A stretch of 12,002 bases of DNA from an uncultured Eggerthellaceae bacterium (GTDB lineage Bacteria > Actinomycetota > Coriobacteriia > Coriobacteriales > Eggerthellaceae): NCBI GenBank assembly GCA_934648845.1, contig CAKUFS010000043.1, positions 1 through 12,002 of the forward strand, in the 5' to 3' direction. Both the position numbers and the translations under genes were made by a program. Under the pieces are notes generated by a model. The model was not told where the DNA came from. It ran no database searches and was given only the letters and a program-made list of their open reading frames with translations. Below are positions 5,402-12,002 of the stretch, piece after piece. Every line of letters begins with the position of its first letter. Position 1 is the first letter of the stretch.

Positions 5402-5767
5402 TTCACCGTAAAAAATAACGAGCTGCTGAAAGAACCCCTGTGCGCGGACAGGGATACACTGCGCAAAGCCCGACCATCGCAAATCGCTGGCAAGTTTCGA
5501 CCCACTTAAATCAAATTTGAGTATTACCGCTGAAGAAATGTTGTCTGAGCGGAATTTCGCCCTGAAGCTGGGCATTTACAATTTTACGGAAAGTATACGC
5601 TTTTCCTTTTGAGCGAATTATTTTGTTTGAACGTTACTAAAATAATTTGGAATAGCGATTTTTTCCAAGCATCCGCATGCGTGCATTTTTGTGTCTTGCT
5701 GCGCTTGGATTGCTTGTGCGCAAGCGCGACTGAGCGCTTTGATTTCGATAGGAAGGTTATAAGATCC
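5402..5767. other. Rest of the divergent intergenic region upstream of the yhgE/pip operon
   Basis: No gene was found. It contains small hairpins: CCCTGT/ACAGGG (5436-5453), the 10-base palindrome TCAAATTTGA (5511-5520), and competing GCTTG/CAAGC (5712-5725) and AAGCGC/GCGCTT (5722-5739) stems just before the yhgE/pip ribosome binding site. Another GTGTCTTG lies at 5691-5698. The sequence around 5575-5660 is AT-rich and should hold the promoter for the + strand operon, but no pair of hexamers with good spacing stood out. Confidence 0.45.
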
Positions 5768-8308
5768 ATGAGAAACGTGCTGGCAATCCTCAAGCGCGAT
5801 TTCATTCGTCTGTTCAAAGCTCCTGCGGCAATTGTGGTGGTGCTGGCGCTTTTGGTTCTGCCCTCGCTGTACACGTGGTACAACGTGTTGGGCTTTTGGG
5901 ACCCTTACAACAACACGGGAAACATGCGCGTGGCAGTGGTCAACCAGGATAAGGGCGGATCGCACGAGCTTACGGGGGACCTTGACGTGGGTGCGCTCAT
6001 TATTGATGCGCTGCATGAAAACGACCAGTTGGACTGGCAATTCGCTGATTACGACACCGCCATGGCCGATCTTGAAGCGGGACGCGATTATGCGGTGTTC
6101 GTCATCCCCGAAAACTTCACCGAAAATCTTCTTACGCTGCTTTCGGGCGATTTCCAGCAGCCGAACATCCAGTATTACGTGAATATGAAAACAGGTCCGG
6201 TGTCCCCTAAAATCACCGATGCCGGCTCCACCACGCTTGAGGAAACCATCAATTCCACGTTCGTGAAAACAGTGAGCGATATTGTGGTTGAGGCAATTAC
6301 TCAGGCGCTCGGCGAGTCCCAGGAAGCCATAAGCCAAGGTAGCTCCGAAGCATCGATGCAGGTAGACGATGCAATTCTTGCGGTTGCTCAGGCGCGCTCG
6401 CAACTCTCGGATGTCAACGACACCATCTACCAGGCTCAAAATATGCGCTCTGATGCGCTGACTGCCCTTGATGAAGCGCGCCAGGCGCTTGATGCAGTGC
6501 AGGGCGACTTGGGAGAAGTTTCCCAGAAAACAACTGAGGTGCAGCAGGCGCTTGTCGATATTACCCCCGTGGCCATGGAGGCCGTGAACAAAGCGCTCAC
6601 CGCGTTGTACGCCCTGGAAGATGTGGCGCAAGCGGCGGGTTATGGCGAAGAGCTGCAGGCTGCAATCTCGGCGTTGGAGAAGTGCTCGGAAGCGTTTTTC
6701 GGCACCATGATTCCCGCAGTAACGCAGGGATTGGGATCTATGAGTTCTGCGTCAGCACAGCTTCAGGCAACGGCTTCCAGTCAACAATTGCTTATCGATC
6801 AGGCAAAAACCGTTCTGGACTCCCTTGATAGCGCGCTTGACACCGCGCATGATGCGTTGGGTCAAACCGACGGTCTTCTTGAAACGCTTTCGGGTGACTT
6901 GTCCGCGCTGAAAGTGAGCCTTTTGAGTTTGGCAAGTTCGAATGCCATTACGTCGCTTGTGGAAAATGGCACGATTGATTCCGATGCTATTGCGAATTTC
7001 ATGAGCTCTCCTACAACGGTTGTGACCGAAAAGCTCTATGAAGTGGACGTCTACGGCTTTGCCATGGCGCCGCTGTTCATCAATTTGACGTTCTGGATTG
7101 GCGCGTTCATGTTGCTGGTTATCATGCGGCAAGAGGTCGATGCAGAAGGCATCAAGAACCTCACGGTGGCGCAGCGCTACGTGAGCCGCTTCATCATGTT
7201 CTCGCTCTTTGCGGTACTGCAATCGGCCATTTGCTGCACGGGCCTGATATTTTTGGGAGTGCATGCGCAAAACGTCGGCGCAATGTATTTTGCCTCAGCC
7301 ATGGCTTCGCTTGCGTACTTGAGTATCATCTACGCGCTTTCCGTGCTGTTCCAGCACGTAGGCAAGGGTCTTTGCATCATTTTGGTGTTCATGCAGATTC
7401 CTTCCGCCACGGGCTTGTATCCCATTGAGATGATGGCCGGCTTCTATCAGGCTATTAGTCCGTTTTTCCCCTTCACGTATGGCATTGGCGCTCTGCGCGA
7501 GGCGATTTGCGGCTTCTATGGCCTTACCTACGTTCATGACGTTGCCATGTTGGCGCTGTACTTCGTGATCTTTTTGGCGCTGGGTGTGTGCCTGCGCCCC
7601 TCGCTTGCGGGCGTGAATCGCACGTTTGCCAAGCAGTTGGGAGAAAGCGGTATTTATAACGGCGAAGACGTGGAGATTCCCGCGCGCGGCTTCCGTTTGT
7701 CGTGGATCACGAGCGCCTTGTCCGACCAGGAGGAATATCGCGAAGAGATGCTGCGCCGCTACGAACACTTTAAGTCGCTATATCCGCGTTTGATTAAGGG
7801 CGCAATTATTTTCGGCGTGGTTGTTCCTGTGGTGTTCGGCATTGTGCTTGGCCTGACGGTAGGCGAGAAGGTGACGCTGCTTACGGTGTGGCTTATTTGC
7901 TTGGTGGTGCTGCTTGTGTTCTTGACGGTCGTTGAGAATCTGCGCGAAGGTTTTGAGCGGCAGCTTTCTTTGGGCGATATGGAAACGCCTGAACTTCACT
8001 CGATTTACTCGTCGCGTTTGTACGCCGATGCGAAAGAGGATAGTCATTGCCGCACGTCGGCCGCTGCGACTGATGACTCCTCCCGCGCAACGCTTGCAGT
8101 AAACGCCTTAAGCGCAACGATTTCCGCCGTTGCATCAATGGCGGGCGATTCCGGTGTGCCTGCTGCGGCTCCCGCGGCGGCAACCTCCGCCCCGGCGTCT
8201 GCAGCGACCCCGGTTGCGGGGGCGGAAACGTCCGCTGGGGGTGTGACAGAAGAGGGTGCTGCGCCCACGGAATCGCTGCCAGGGGAAGGAGGTGAGCGCC
8301 ATGCGTAA
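5768..8308 (+). CDS. YhgE/Pip-family membrane protein, first of tandem pair
   Basis: An 846-residue membrane protein of the YhgE/Pip (phage infection protein) family, related to ABC-2-type permeases; the biochemical role of the family is unknown, although Lactococcus Pip is needed for phage infection. Residues about 18-40 form the N-terminal helix ending in the family motif PSLYTWYNVLGFWDPYNNTG, then an extracytoplasmic domain (VAVVNQDKGG; YAVFVIPENF), a long helical region of heptad character (about 190-420), and a cluster of five helices from about 430 to 610. Two extra helices at about 675-722 and a 95-residue Ala/Pro/Thr-rich tail follow. I start at ATG 5768, with AGGAAGG at 5750-5756 and the family's basic N-terminus; the frame is open back to 5609 but without a ribosome binding site. 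Its stop overlaps the next start by 8 bases, so the pair is probably co-translated. Confidence 0.9.
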   Translation: MRNVLAILKRDFIRLFKAPAAIVVVLALLVLPSLYTWYNVLGFWDPYNNTGNMRVAVVNQDKGGSHELTGDLDVGALIIDALHENDQLDWQFADYDTAMADLEAGRDYAVFVIPENFTENLLTLLSGDFQQPNIQYYVNMKTGPVSPKITDAGSTTLEETINSTFVKTVSDIVVEAITQALGESQEAISQGSSEASMQVDDAILAVAQARSQLSDVNDTIYQAQNMRSDALTALDEARQALDAVQGDLGEVSQKTTEVQQALVDITPVAMEAVNKALTALYALEDVAQAAGYGEELQAAISALEKCSEAFFGTMIPAVTQGLGSMSSASAQLQATASSQQLLIDQAKTVLDSLDSALDTAHDALGQTDGLLETLSGDLSALKVSLLSLASSNAITSLVENGTIDSDAIANFMSSPTTVVTEKLYEVDVYGFAMAPLFINLTFWIGAFMLLVIMRQEVDAEGIKNLTVAQRYVSRFIMFSLFAVLQSAICCTGLIFLGVHAQNVGAMYFASAMASLAYLSIIYALSVLFQHVGKGLCIILVFMQIPSATGLYPIEMMAGFYQAISPFFPFTYGIGALREAICGFYGLTYVHDVAMLALYFVIFLALGVCLRPSLAGVNRTFAKQLGESGIYNGEDVEIPARGFRLSWITSALSDQEEYREEMLRRYEHFKSLYPRLIKGAIIFGVVVPVVFGIVLGLTVGEKVTLLTVWLICLVVLLVFLTVVENLREGFERQLSLGDMETPELHSIYSSRLYADAKEDSHCRTSAAATDDSSRATLAVNALSATISAVASMAGDSGVPAAAPAAATSAPASAATPVAGAETSAGGVTEEGAAPTESLPGEGGERHA

Positions 8309-10466
8309 GATTGCAAAAATCTTCTCCCTTGAGATGCGTGCGCTGTTCTCCAACGTGGTCACGGTCATTATCACCATTGGCTTGGCGCTTATGCCTTCGC
8401 TTTTCACCTGGTATAACGTGCTTTCGTGTTGGAATGTGTTCGATAACACCGGCGAGCTCTCCGTGGCCGTTGCCAGCAACGACGAAGGCTTCAAGAGCGA
8501 TTTGTTCCCGCTGAAAGTAAACGTGGGCGAACAAGTGGTGTCGGCATTGCGCGCAAATGACCAGATCAACTGGGTGTTTACATCGGCCGATGACGCGATT
8601 GACGGCACGATGTCGGGTCGCTATTACGCTGCCGTGGTAATTCCCGAAGGTTTCTCGCGTGCGATGCTCACGTTCTACCAAGACGATGGAACGCGCGCCC
8701 CGCTGGTCTATTACACGAACGAGAAGAAGAACGCGATTGCGCCTAAGATTACCTCGCAAGGTGCCGATAGCGTGTCATACCAGGTCAACGAAGTGTTTGC
8801 GGAAACACTTGCCGATATTGCGCTCGGAATCGCGCAGTCGGTGAGCCAGTACATGGATAACGCCGACGTTCAAAGTCGCATTGCCGCTATGGCGCAAGAC
8901 ATTGACGGCATGAGCGGGCGCATTGACAAGACGGCAAGTGTCTTGGAGCTGTACGCTTCGCTGGCAAATTCATCCATGGCGGTGCTTGATGGCACATCGG
9001 GTTTGGTGTCGCAGACGTACTCTTCGGCCCAGCAGGTAACGGGAATCGTGAGCAATGGCTTGTCCGATGCGCAAGACGTCGTTGACGCGTTGAACAAAGC
9101 GCTTGACGACATGATTGCCGCTATTCAGTCAAGCATCGATCACTTGTCCACTATCGACCTGAACGTTCCCGGCGAAGGCGAGCTGCCCAACGCGCAAGAA
9201 ACTGCCGATGCGCTGCGCCAACAAGCCGATAATCTGGGCGTTCAGATTGAGCGGTACCAGGCCATGCGTGATGCCATGGCGCAAGAAAATCCTGAAGGCA
9301 ACGCGGCGGCTATTGCGGCTGCAGATGCTTCCATTGCGCGCATGACGGAGCTTCAGCAGAGCTTGTACGATACAGCCGATGCCATTGAGGCGGGCGAGGT
9401 TCCCATAGAGCCCGATTTGATCCAAAATCGAATCGACCTGGCAAAAGGGGCACTTGAAGAGCTCAAACAAGTCATTGAAGAGCAGTTGCGTCCGAAAGTC
9501 AACGAAGTAGCCGACGCCATAAGCCAACTGCGCTCTTCTGCCTCTACGCTTTCAAATTCGCTGGTGGGTGCTGCGCACGATTTGAATAGCAGCTTGAATT
9601 CCGCGCGAGGCGGCATGAGCGATGCCACATCAACGCTTACGACGGTAGCGGGCAAGCTTAGGGTTGTGTCTTCGTCGCTTCATGATGTGTCGGAGAGCAT
9701 TCTTACGGCGCTTTCCGCGGAAGACGTCGATGAGATACGCGCGCTTCTTGGTTCGAACTTGGATGTTCTTTCCAGCGCGTTGGCGGCCCCTGTTGGTGTT
9801 GAGCGCCATGCCTTGTATCAGGCGGATAACTTCGGTTCGTCCATGATGCCCCTGTATGCGACTATCGGCATGTTCGTGGGCGCTTTGCTGATTCTGGTAG
9901 GCGTGAAGCCGCGCTCTTCGCAAAAGGTGCTTGACCAGGCAACAGAGGCGGTGGGAGCTATCAAGCCGCGCCACGAATTCTTCGGACATTTCGGTATTTG
10001 CGCATTCATCTCGTTCGCGCAGAGCACCATTCTTGCGATGGGCAACATGTTCTTCTTGCATGCGCAAGTTACCGATCCGCTGCTGTTCATGGTGTGCTAT
10101 TGGGTGTCCAGCCTAACGTTCACGTTCTTCATTTATTCGCTGGTGGTCTCGTTTGCCAACCTGGGCAAGGCGGTGGCGGTTATTCTGCTTATCGTGCAAG
10201 TGACCGGCTGCAACGGCTCGTATCCGCTGCAGCTGCTGCCGTGGTTCGTGCAGGGAATCAGTCCGTTCTTGCCGGCAACGCACGTGGTGGCGGCTATGCG
10301 CGAAGCCATGTTCGGCGTCTTTGGAAACGTGTTCTGGCAAGAGATGGCGATGGTCGCCGTTTGGTGTTTGCCTGCGCTTCTGCTGGGTCTTTTGCTTCGC
10401 AAGCCGTTCGCGAAATTCATGTCTTGGTATGTGGAGAAAGTGGAAGATTCCAAGCTTATGGCGTAA
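8301..10466 (+). CDS. YhgE/Pip-family membrane protein, second of tandem pair
   Basis: A 721-residue paralogue of the preceding protein. The N-terminal helix (about 14-38) ends in PSLFTWYNVLSCWNVFDNTG, followed by SVAVASNDEG and AAVVIPEGFSRAML, matching the first protein block by block. Residues about 190-490 are a Gln/Ala/Asp-rich helical, probably coiled-coil, extracellular region. Helices at about 512-536, 563-586, 594-615, 620-640 and 680-700 make the C-terminal permease-like domain. It lacks the two extra helices and the low-complexity tail of its partner. ATG 8301 has a strong AGGAGGTGAG (8288-8297) inside the upstream coding region, and overlaps the previous stop in ATGCGTAA. A hetero-oligomer of the two proteins is likely by analogy with other tandem permease genes, but is inference. 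Confidence 0.9.
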   Translation: MRKIAKIFSLEMRALFSNVVTVIITIGLALMPSLFTWYNVLSCWNVFDNTGELSVAVASNDEGFKSDLFPLKVNVGEQVVSALRANDQINWVFTSADDAIDGTMSGRYYAAVVIPEGFSRAMLTFYQDDGTRAPLVYYTNEKKNAIAPKITSQGADSVSYQVNEVFAETLADIALGIAQSVSQYMDNADVQSRIAAMAQDIDGMSGRIDKTASVLELYASLANSSMAVLDGTSGLVSQTYSSAQQVTGIVSNGLSDAQDVVDALNKALDDMIAAIQSSIDHLSTIDLNVPGEGELPNAQETADALRQQADNLGVQIERYQAMRDAMAQENPEGNAAAIAAADASIARMTELQQSLYDTADAIEAGEVPIEPDLIQNRIDLAKGALEELKQVIEEQLRPKVNEVADAISQLRSSASTLSNSLVGAAHDLNSSLNSARGGMSDATSTLTTVAGKLRVVSSSLHDVSESILTALSAEDVDEIRALLGSNLDVLSSALAAPVGVERHALYQADNFGSSMMPLYATIGMFVGALLILVGVKPRSSQKVLDQATEAVGAIKPRHEFFGHFGICAFISFAQSTILAMGNMFFLHAQVTDPLLFMVCYWVSSLTFTFFIYSLVVSFANLGKAVAVILLIVQVTGCNGSYPLQLLPWFVQGISPFLPATHVVAAMREAMFGVFGNVFWQEMAMVAVWCLPALLLGLLLRKPFAKFMSWYVEKVEDSKLMA

Positions 10467-10490
10467 ACTTGTTCGCAGCGCGCAAGTAGA

Positions 10491-10509
10491 GCCGGCTGTC
10501 TTTGCCGGC
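10491..10509 (+). other. GC-rich hairpin in the yhgE/pip - aminopeptidase gap
   Basis: GCCGGC (10491-10496), a 7-base loop TGTCTTT, and GCCGGC (10504-10509) form a stable short hairpin 24 bases after the second yhgE/pip stop. No T run follows, so complete termination is not expected. It may partly attenuate read-through or protect the 3' end of the message. The rest of the 137-base gap shows nothing else clear. Confidence 0.4.
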
Positions 10510-10603
10510 CTTGGTGCGCTGATTTATGGGCATTTGCGCGCAGGGAACTTCTGCGCTGTTGCAACGGCGTGCGCTGGTTCGCGTCACCACGAAAGGAAAC
10601 GAT

Positions 10604-11842
10604 ATGCCTTCTACTGCTGCATTGGAAAAGTACGCTCGCTTGCTGGTATGCGGTGGCTGCAACATACAGCCTGGTCAAGAGCTGTATGTGAGCGCCGATG
10701 TAACGCAAGCGTCGCTGGTGCGTCTAATCGTGGCGCAGGCGTATGCGGCGGGCGCAAGCAACGTGACCACGTATTTCGCCGACGAGCAGGTAAGCCGCAT
10801 CAACTACGATTGCAAACCCGTTGAGAGCTTCCGCGCGTTTCCGGAATGGCGCGCGTTGCTGCAAAACGGTATGGCGAAACGTGGCGCGGCGTTGCTGTTT
10901 CTGTCCAGCGAGGACCCCATGGGCTTTGCCGGCGTTGATCCCAAAAAGCTTTCGGCATTCCAGCTTGCCGCAACAAAAGCGTGCCGCGATTGGCGCGATG
11001 GCATGGATTTTGGCCGCAACGTGTGGGTGATTGCCGGCGCGGCAAGCCCTGCGTGGGCAGCGCGGGTGTTTCCCGATTTGCCGCAAGACGAAGCGGTTGA
11101 GCGCTTATGGGATGCCATTTTGACCACCGCGCGCGCCGATGGCGATGATCCCTTGGCTGCCTGGCGCGCTCACGATCAGAGCTTTTCCGAGCGTGTGGCG
11201 TGGTTGAACGCTCAGAACTTCGACGCACTGCATTACCGCAATTCTTTGGGCACCGATTTGACGGTGGGTCTTAACCGTGCTGGTCTGTGGGCCGGCGGTG
11301 GAGAAACCACCGTGTCTGGCCAGCGTTTTTATCCCAACATGCCCACCGAGGAAATCTACACCACGCCTGATTGGAGTCGTACATCCGGTGTTGCGGTTGC
11401 CAGCATGCCGCTCAACCACGGCGGCGCGCTCGTGCGTGATCTCCGCATTGAGTTCAAGGACGGCCGCGCTGTTTCCTGGCAGGCGGGCGAAGGCGAAGAC
11501 GTGCTGGCGTCTATCATCGAAACCGATGAAGGCGCTTGCCGTTTAGGCGAGTGCGCATTGGTGCCATACGGCAATCCCATTCAGCGCACGGGTATCCTAT
11601 TTCTGAACACGCTCTACGATGAGAACGCGGCATGCCACTTAGCACTCGGGCGCGGTTTTGCCGAATGCATCGAGGGTGGTCGCGATCTTTCTGCCGATGA
11701 ACTGCAGAAACGCGGCGTAAATGATTCGGCCACCCACGTTGATTTCATGATTGGCACGGCGGATTTGAACATTACCGGCATCAAGCAAAACGGGGAAGAA
11801 GTACCTGTTTTCGTAAACGGCGCCTGGGCAACCGACTTGTAG
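10604..11842 (+). CDS. M29-family metallo-aminopeptidase (AmpS/PepS type)
   Basis: A 412-residue cytosolic aminopeptidase of family M29, which releases N-terminal residues from peptides with two divalent metal ions; length is typical (about 410). The metal ligands are in the expected places: E250 (PTEEIYTTP), E316 (LGECALVPYG), H345 (CHLALG), H378 and D380 (THVDFMIG). Their spacing of 66, 29, 33 and 2 residues is that of known family members. Residue 352, normally the active-site tyrosine in a CHIALGxAY context, is phenylalanine (CHLALGRGFAECI), which may change activity. ATG 10604 is chosen because GAAAGGA ends seven bases upstream and the protein then begins like its relatives; the frame is open to 10526 without resemblance. 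It follows the yhgE/pip pair by 137 bases and may share its transcript, though a functional link is not evident. Confidence 0.92.
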   Translation: MPSTAALEKYARLLVCGGCNIQPGQELYVSADVTQASLVRLIVAQAYAAGASNVTTYFADEQVSRINYDCKPVESFRAFPEWRALLQNGMAKRGAALLFLSSEDPMGFAGVDPKKLSAFQLAATKACRDWRDGMDFGRNVWVIAGAASPAWAARVFPDLPQDEAVERLWDAILTTARADGDDPLAAWRAHDQSFSERVAWLNAQNFDALHYRNSLGTDLTVGLNRAGLWAGGGETTVSGQRFYPNMPTEEIYTTPDWSRTSGVAVASMPLNHGGALVRDLRIEFKDGRAVSWQAGEGEDVLASIIETDEGACRLGECALVPYGNPIQRTGILFLNTLYDENAACHLALGRGFAECIEGGRDLSADELQKRGVNDSATHVDFMIGTADLNITGIKQNGEEVPVFVNGAWATDL

Positions 11843-11846
11843 TCCT

Positions 11847-11879
11847 TTGTTGACAAATTACCCCACCTTTTGTCAACAA
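11847..11879 (+). repeat. 33-bp palindromic repeat, copy 2 (3' of the aminopeptidase gene)
   Basis: Perfect 11-base arms TTGTTGACAAA (11847-11857) and TTTGTCAACAA (11869-11879) around the centre TTACCCCACCT. It starts four bases after the aminopeptidase stop codon. Relative to the gene it follows, it has the same orientation as copy 1 at 3660-3692, giving an inverted pair on the chromosome. No T run follows it. Confidence 0.88.
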
Positions 11880-11903
11880 TTCAGCGATGTTTCTTCCCCT
11901 GGC

Positions 11904-11934
11904 ATCATGCCGTCCATCTTGATGGCGGCATGAT
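11904..11934. other. Strong hairpin of unknown role near the window end
   Basis: ATCATGCCG (11904-11912) pairs with CGGCATGAT (11926-11934). Inside, CCATC (11914-11918) pairs with GATGG (11921-11925), with one bulged T and a tiny loop. On the + strand it is followed by AAAAACG, so it is not an intrinsic terminator there. A weaker CCAC/GTGG hairpin followed by T-rich sequence comes 20 bases later (about 11944-11967) and could terminate the aminopeptidase transcript. Nothing else is recognisable before the window ends. Confidence 0.5.
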
Positions 11935-12002
11935 AAAAACGACCCACTTTTCGGTGGATTTTCTTCTTTGAAATCATGAAATAGCAGCGTTTTCCCAGGT
12001 CG

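Noticed and set aside
5609..5767. Upstream ATG extension of the first yhgE/pip gene
   Set aside because: The 53 extra residues do not resemble the family N-terminus and there is no ribosome binding site; ATG 5768 with AGGAAGG fits the family start.
5618..6631. Long minus-strand open frame (337 codons) opposite the yhgE/pip start
   Set aside because: It overlaps a strongly supported + strand gene, its product is His/Arg/Cys-rich without family resemblance, and it has no ribosome binding site; it is a codon-bias shadow.
7893..8759. Minus-strand open frame spanning the junction of the two yhgE/pip genes
   Set aside because: The translated product is Arg/His/Pro-rich with no recognisable domain, and both + strand genes are well supported through this interval.
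10526..10603. Upstream extension of the M29 aminopeptidase
   Set aside because: Starting at 10604 places all metal ligands at the usual family numbering and has a good ribosome binding site; the extension has neither support.

Overview
The window looks like chromosomal DNA from an anaerobic, high-GC Gram-positive bacterium of the class Coriobacteriia, most likely family Eggerthellaceae. This is inference from gene content and protein style only: a group 1 [NiFe]-hydrogenase operon with cytochrome b, a tandem pair of YhgE/Pip membrane proteins, and an AlaA-type aminotransferase carrying an XRE domain. No rRNA, tRNA or marker gene is present to confirm it.

Bases 1-2749 (+ strand) are the 3' part of a membrane-bound uptake hydrogenase operon. 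It holds the C-terminal end of the large subunit with its DPCTACAVH nickel-ligand and processing motif, then a four-helix di-heme cytochrome b subunit starting on the base after the large-subunit stop. After these come a small membrane protein of unknown function, the HyaD/HybD-type endopeptidase that would trim the large subunit, and a 100-residue eight-cysteine protein. The first two carry electrons from H2 to the membrane quinone pool, the protease matures the enzyme, and the two small proteins are candidate accessory factors.

Bases 2750-3119 have no convincing gene but are dense in nested inverted and direct repeats. Two minus-strand genes follow: an unrecognised 150-residue protein (3120-3572), and a 531-residue fusion of an XRE DNA-binding domain to a complete alanine (AlaA-type) aminotransferase (3693-5288). 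The fusion has a strong internal ribosome binding site and ATG exactly where a stand-alone 405-residue AlaA would begin. A good promoter and a set of GTGTCTT half-sites, including a perfect TGTCTTGTCAAGACA palindrome, lie in the divergent intergenic region (5289-5767), which suggests autoregulation.

On the + strand, 5768-10466 is a two-gene operon of YhgE/Pip-family membrane proteins with an 8-base stop/start overlap. It is followed by an M29 (AmpS-type) metallo-aminopeptidase (10604-11842). The aminopeptidase keeps all five metal ligands, but the position usually held by the active-site tyrosine is phenylalanine.

A 33-bp palindrome with 11-bp arms occurs twice, directly after the stop codons of the aminotransferase fusion and of the aminopeptidase. 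It has the same orientation relative to each gene and so forms an inverted pair about 8.2 kb apart. No complete mobile element, CRISPR array or RNA gene was recognised. The most interesting leads are the XRE-aminotransferase fusion with its probable operator, the repeated 3' palindrome, the structured intergenic region near 2.75-2.95 kb, and the two small uncharacterised proteins in the hydrogenase operon.
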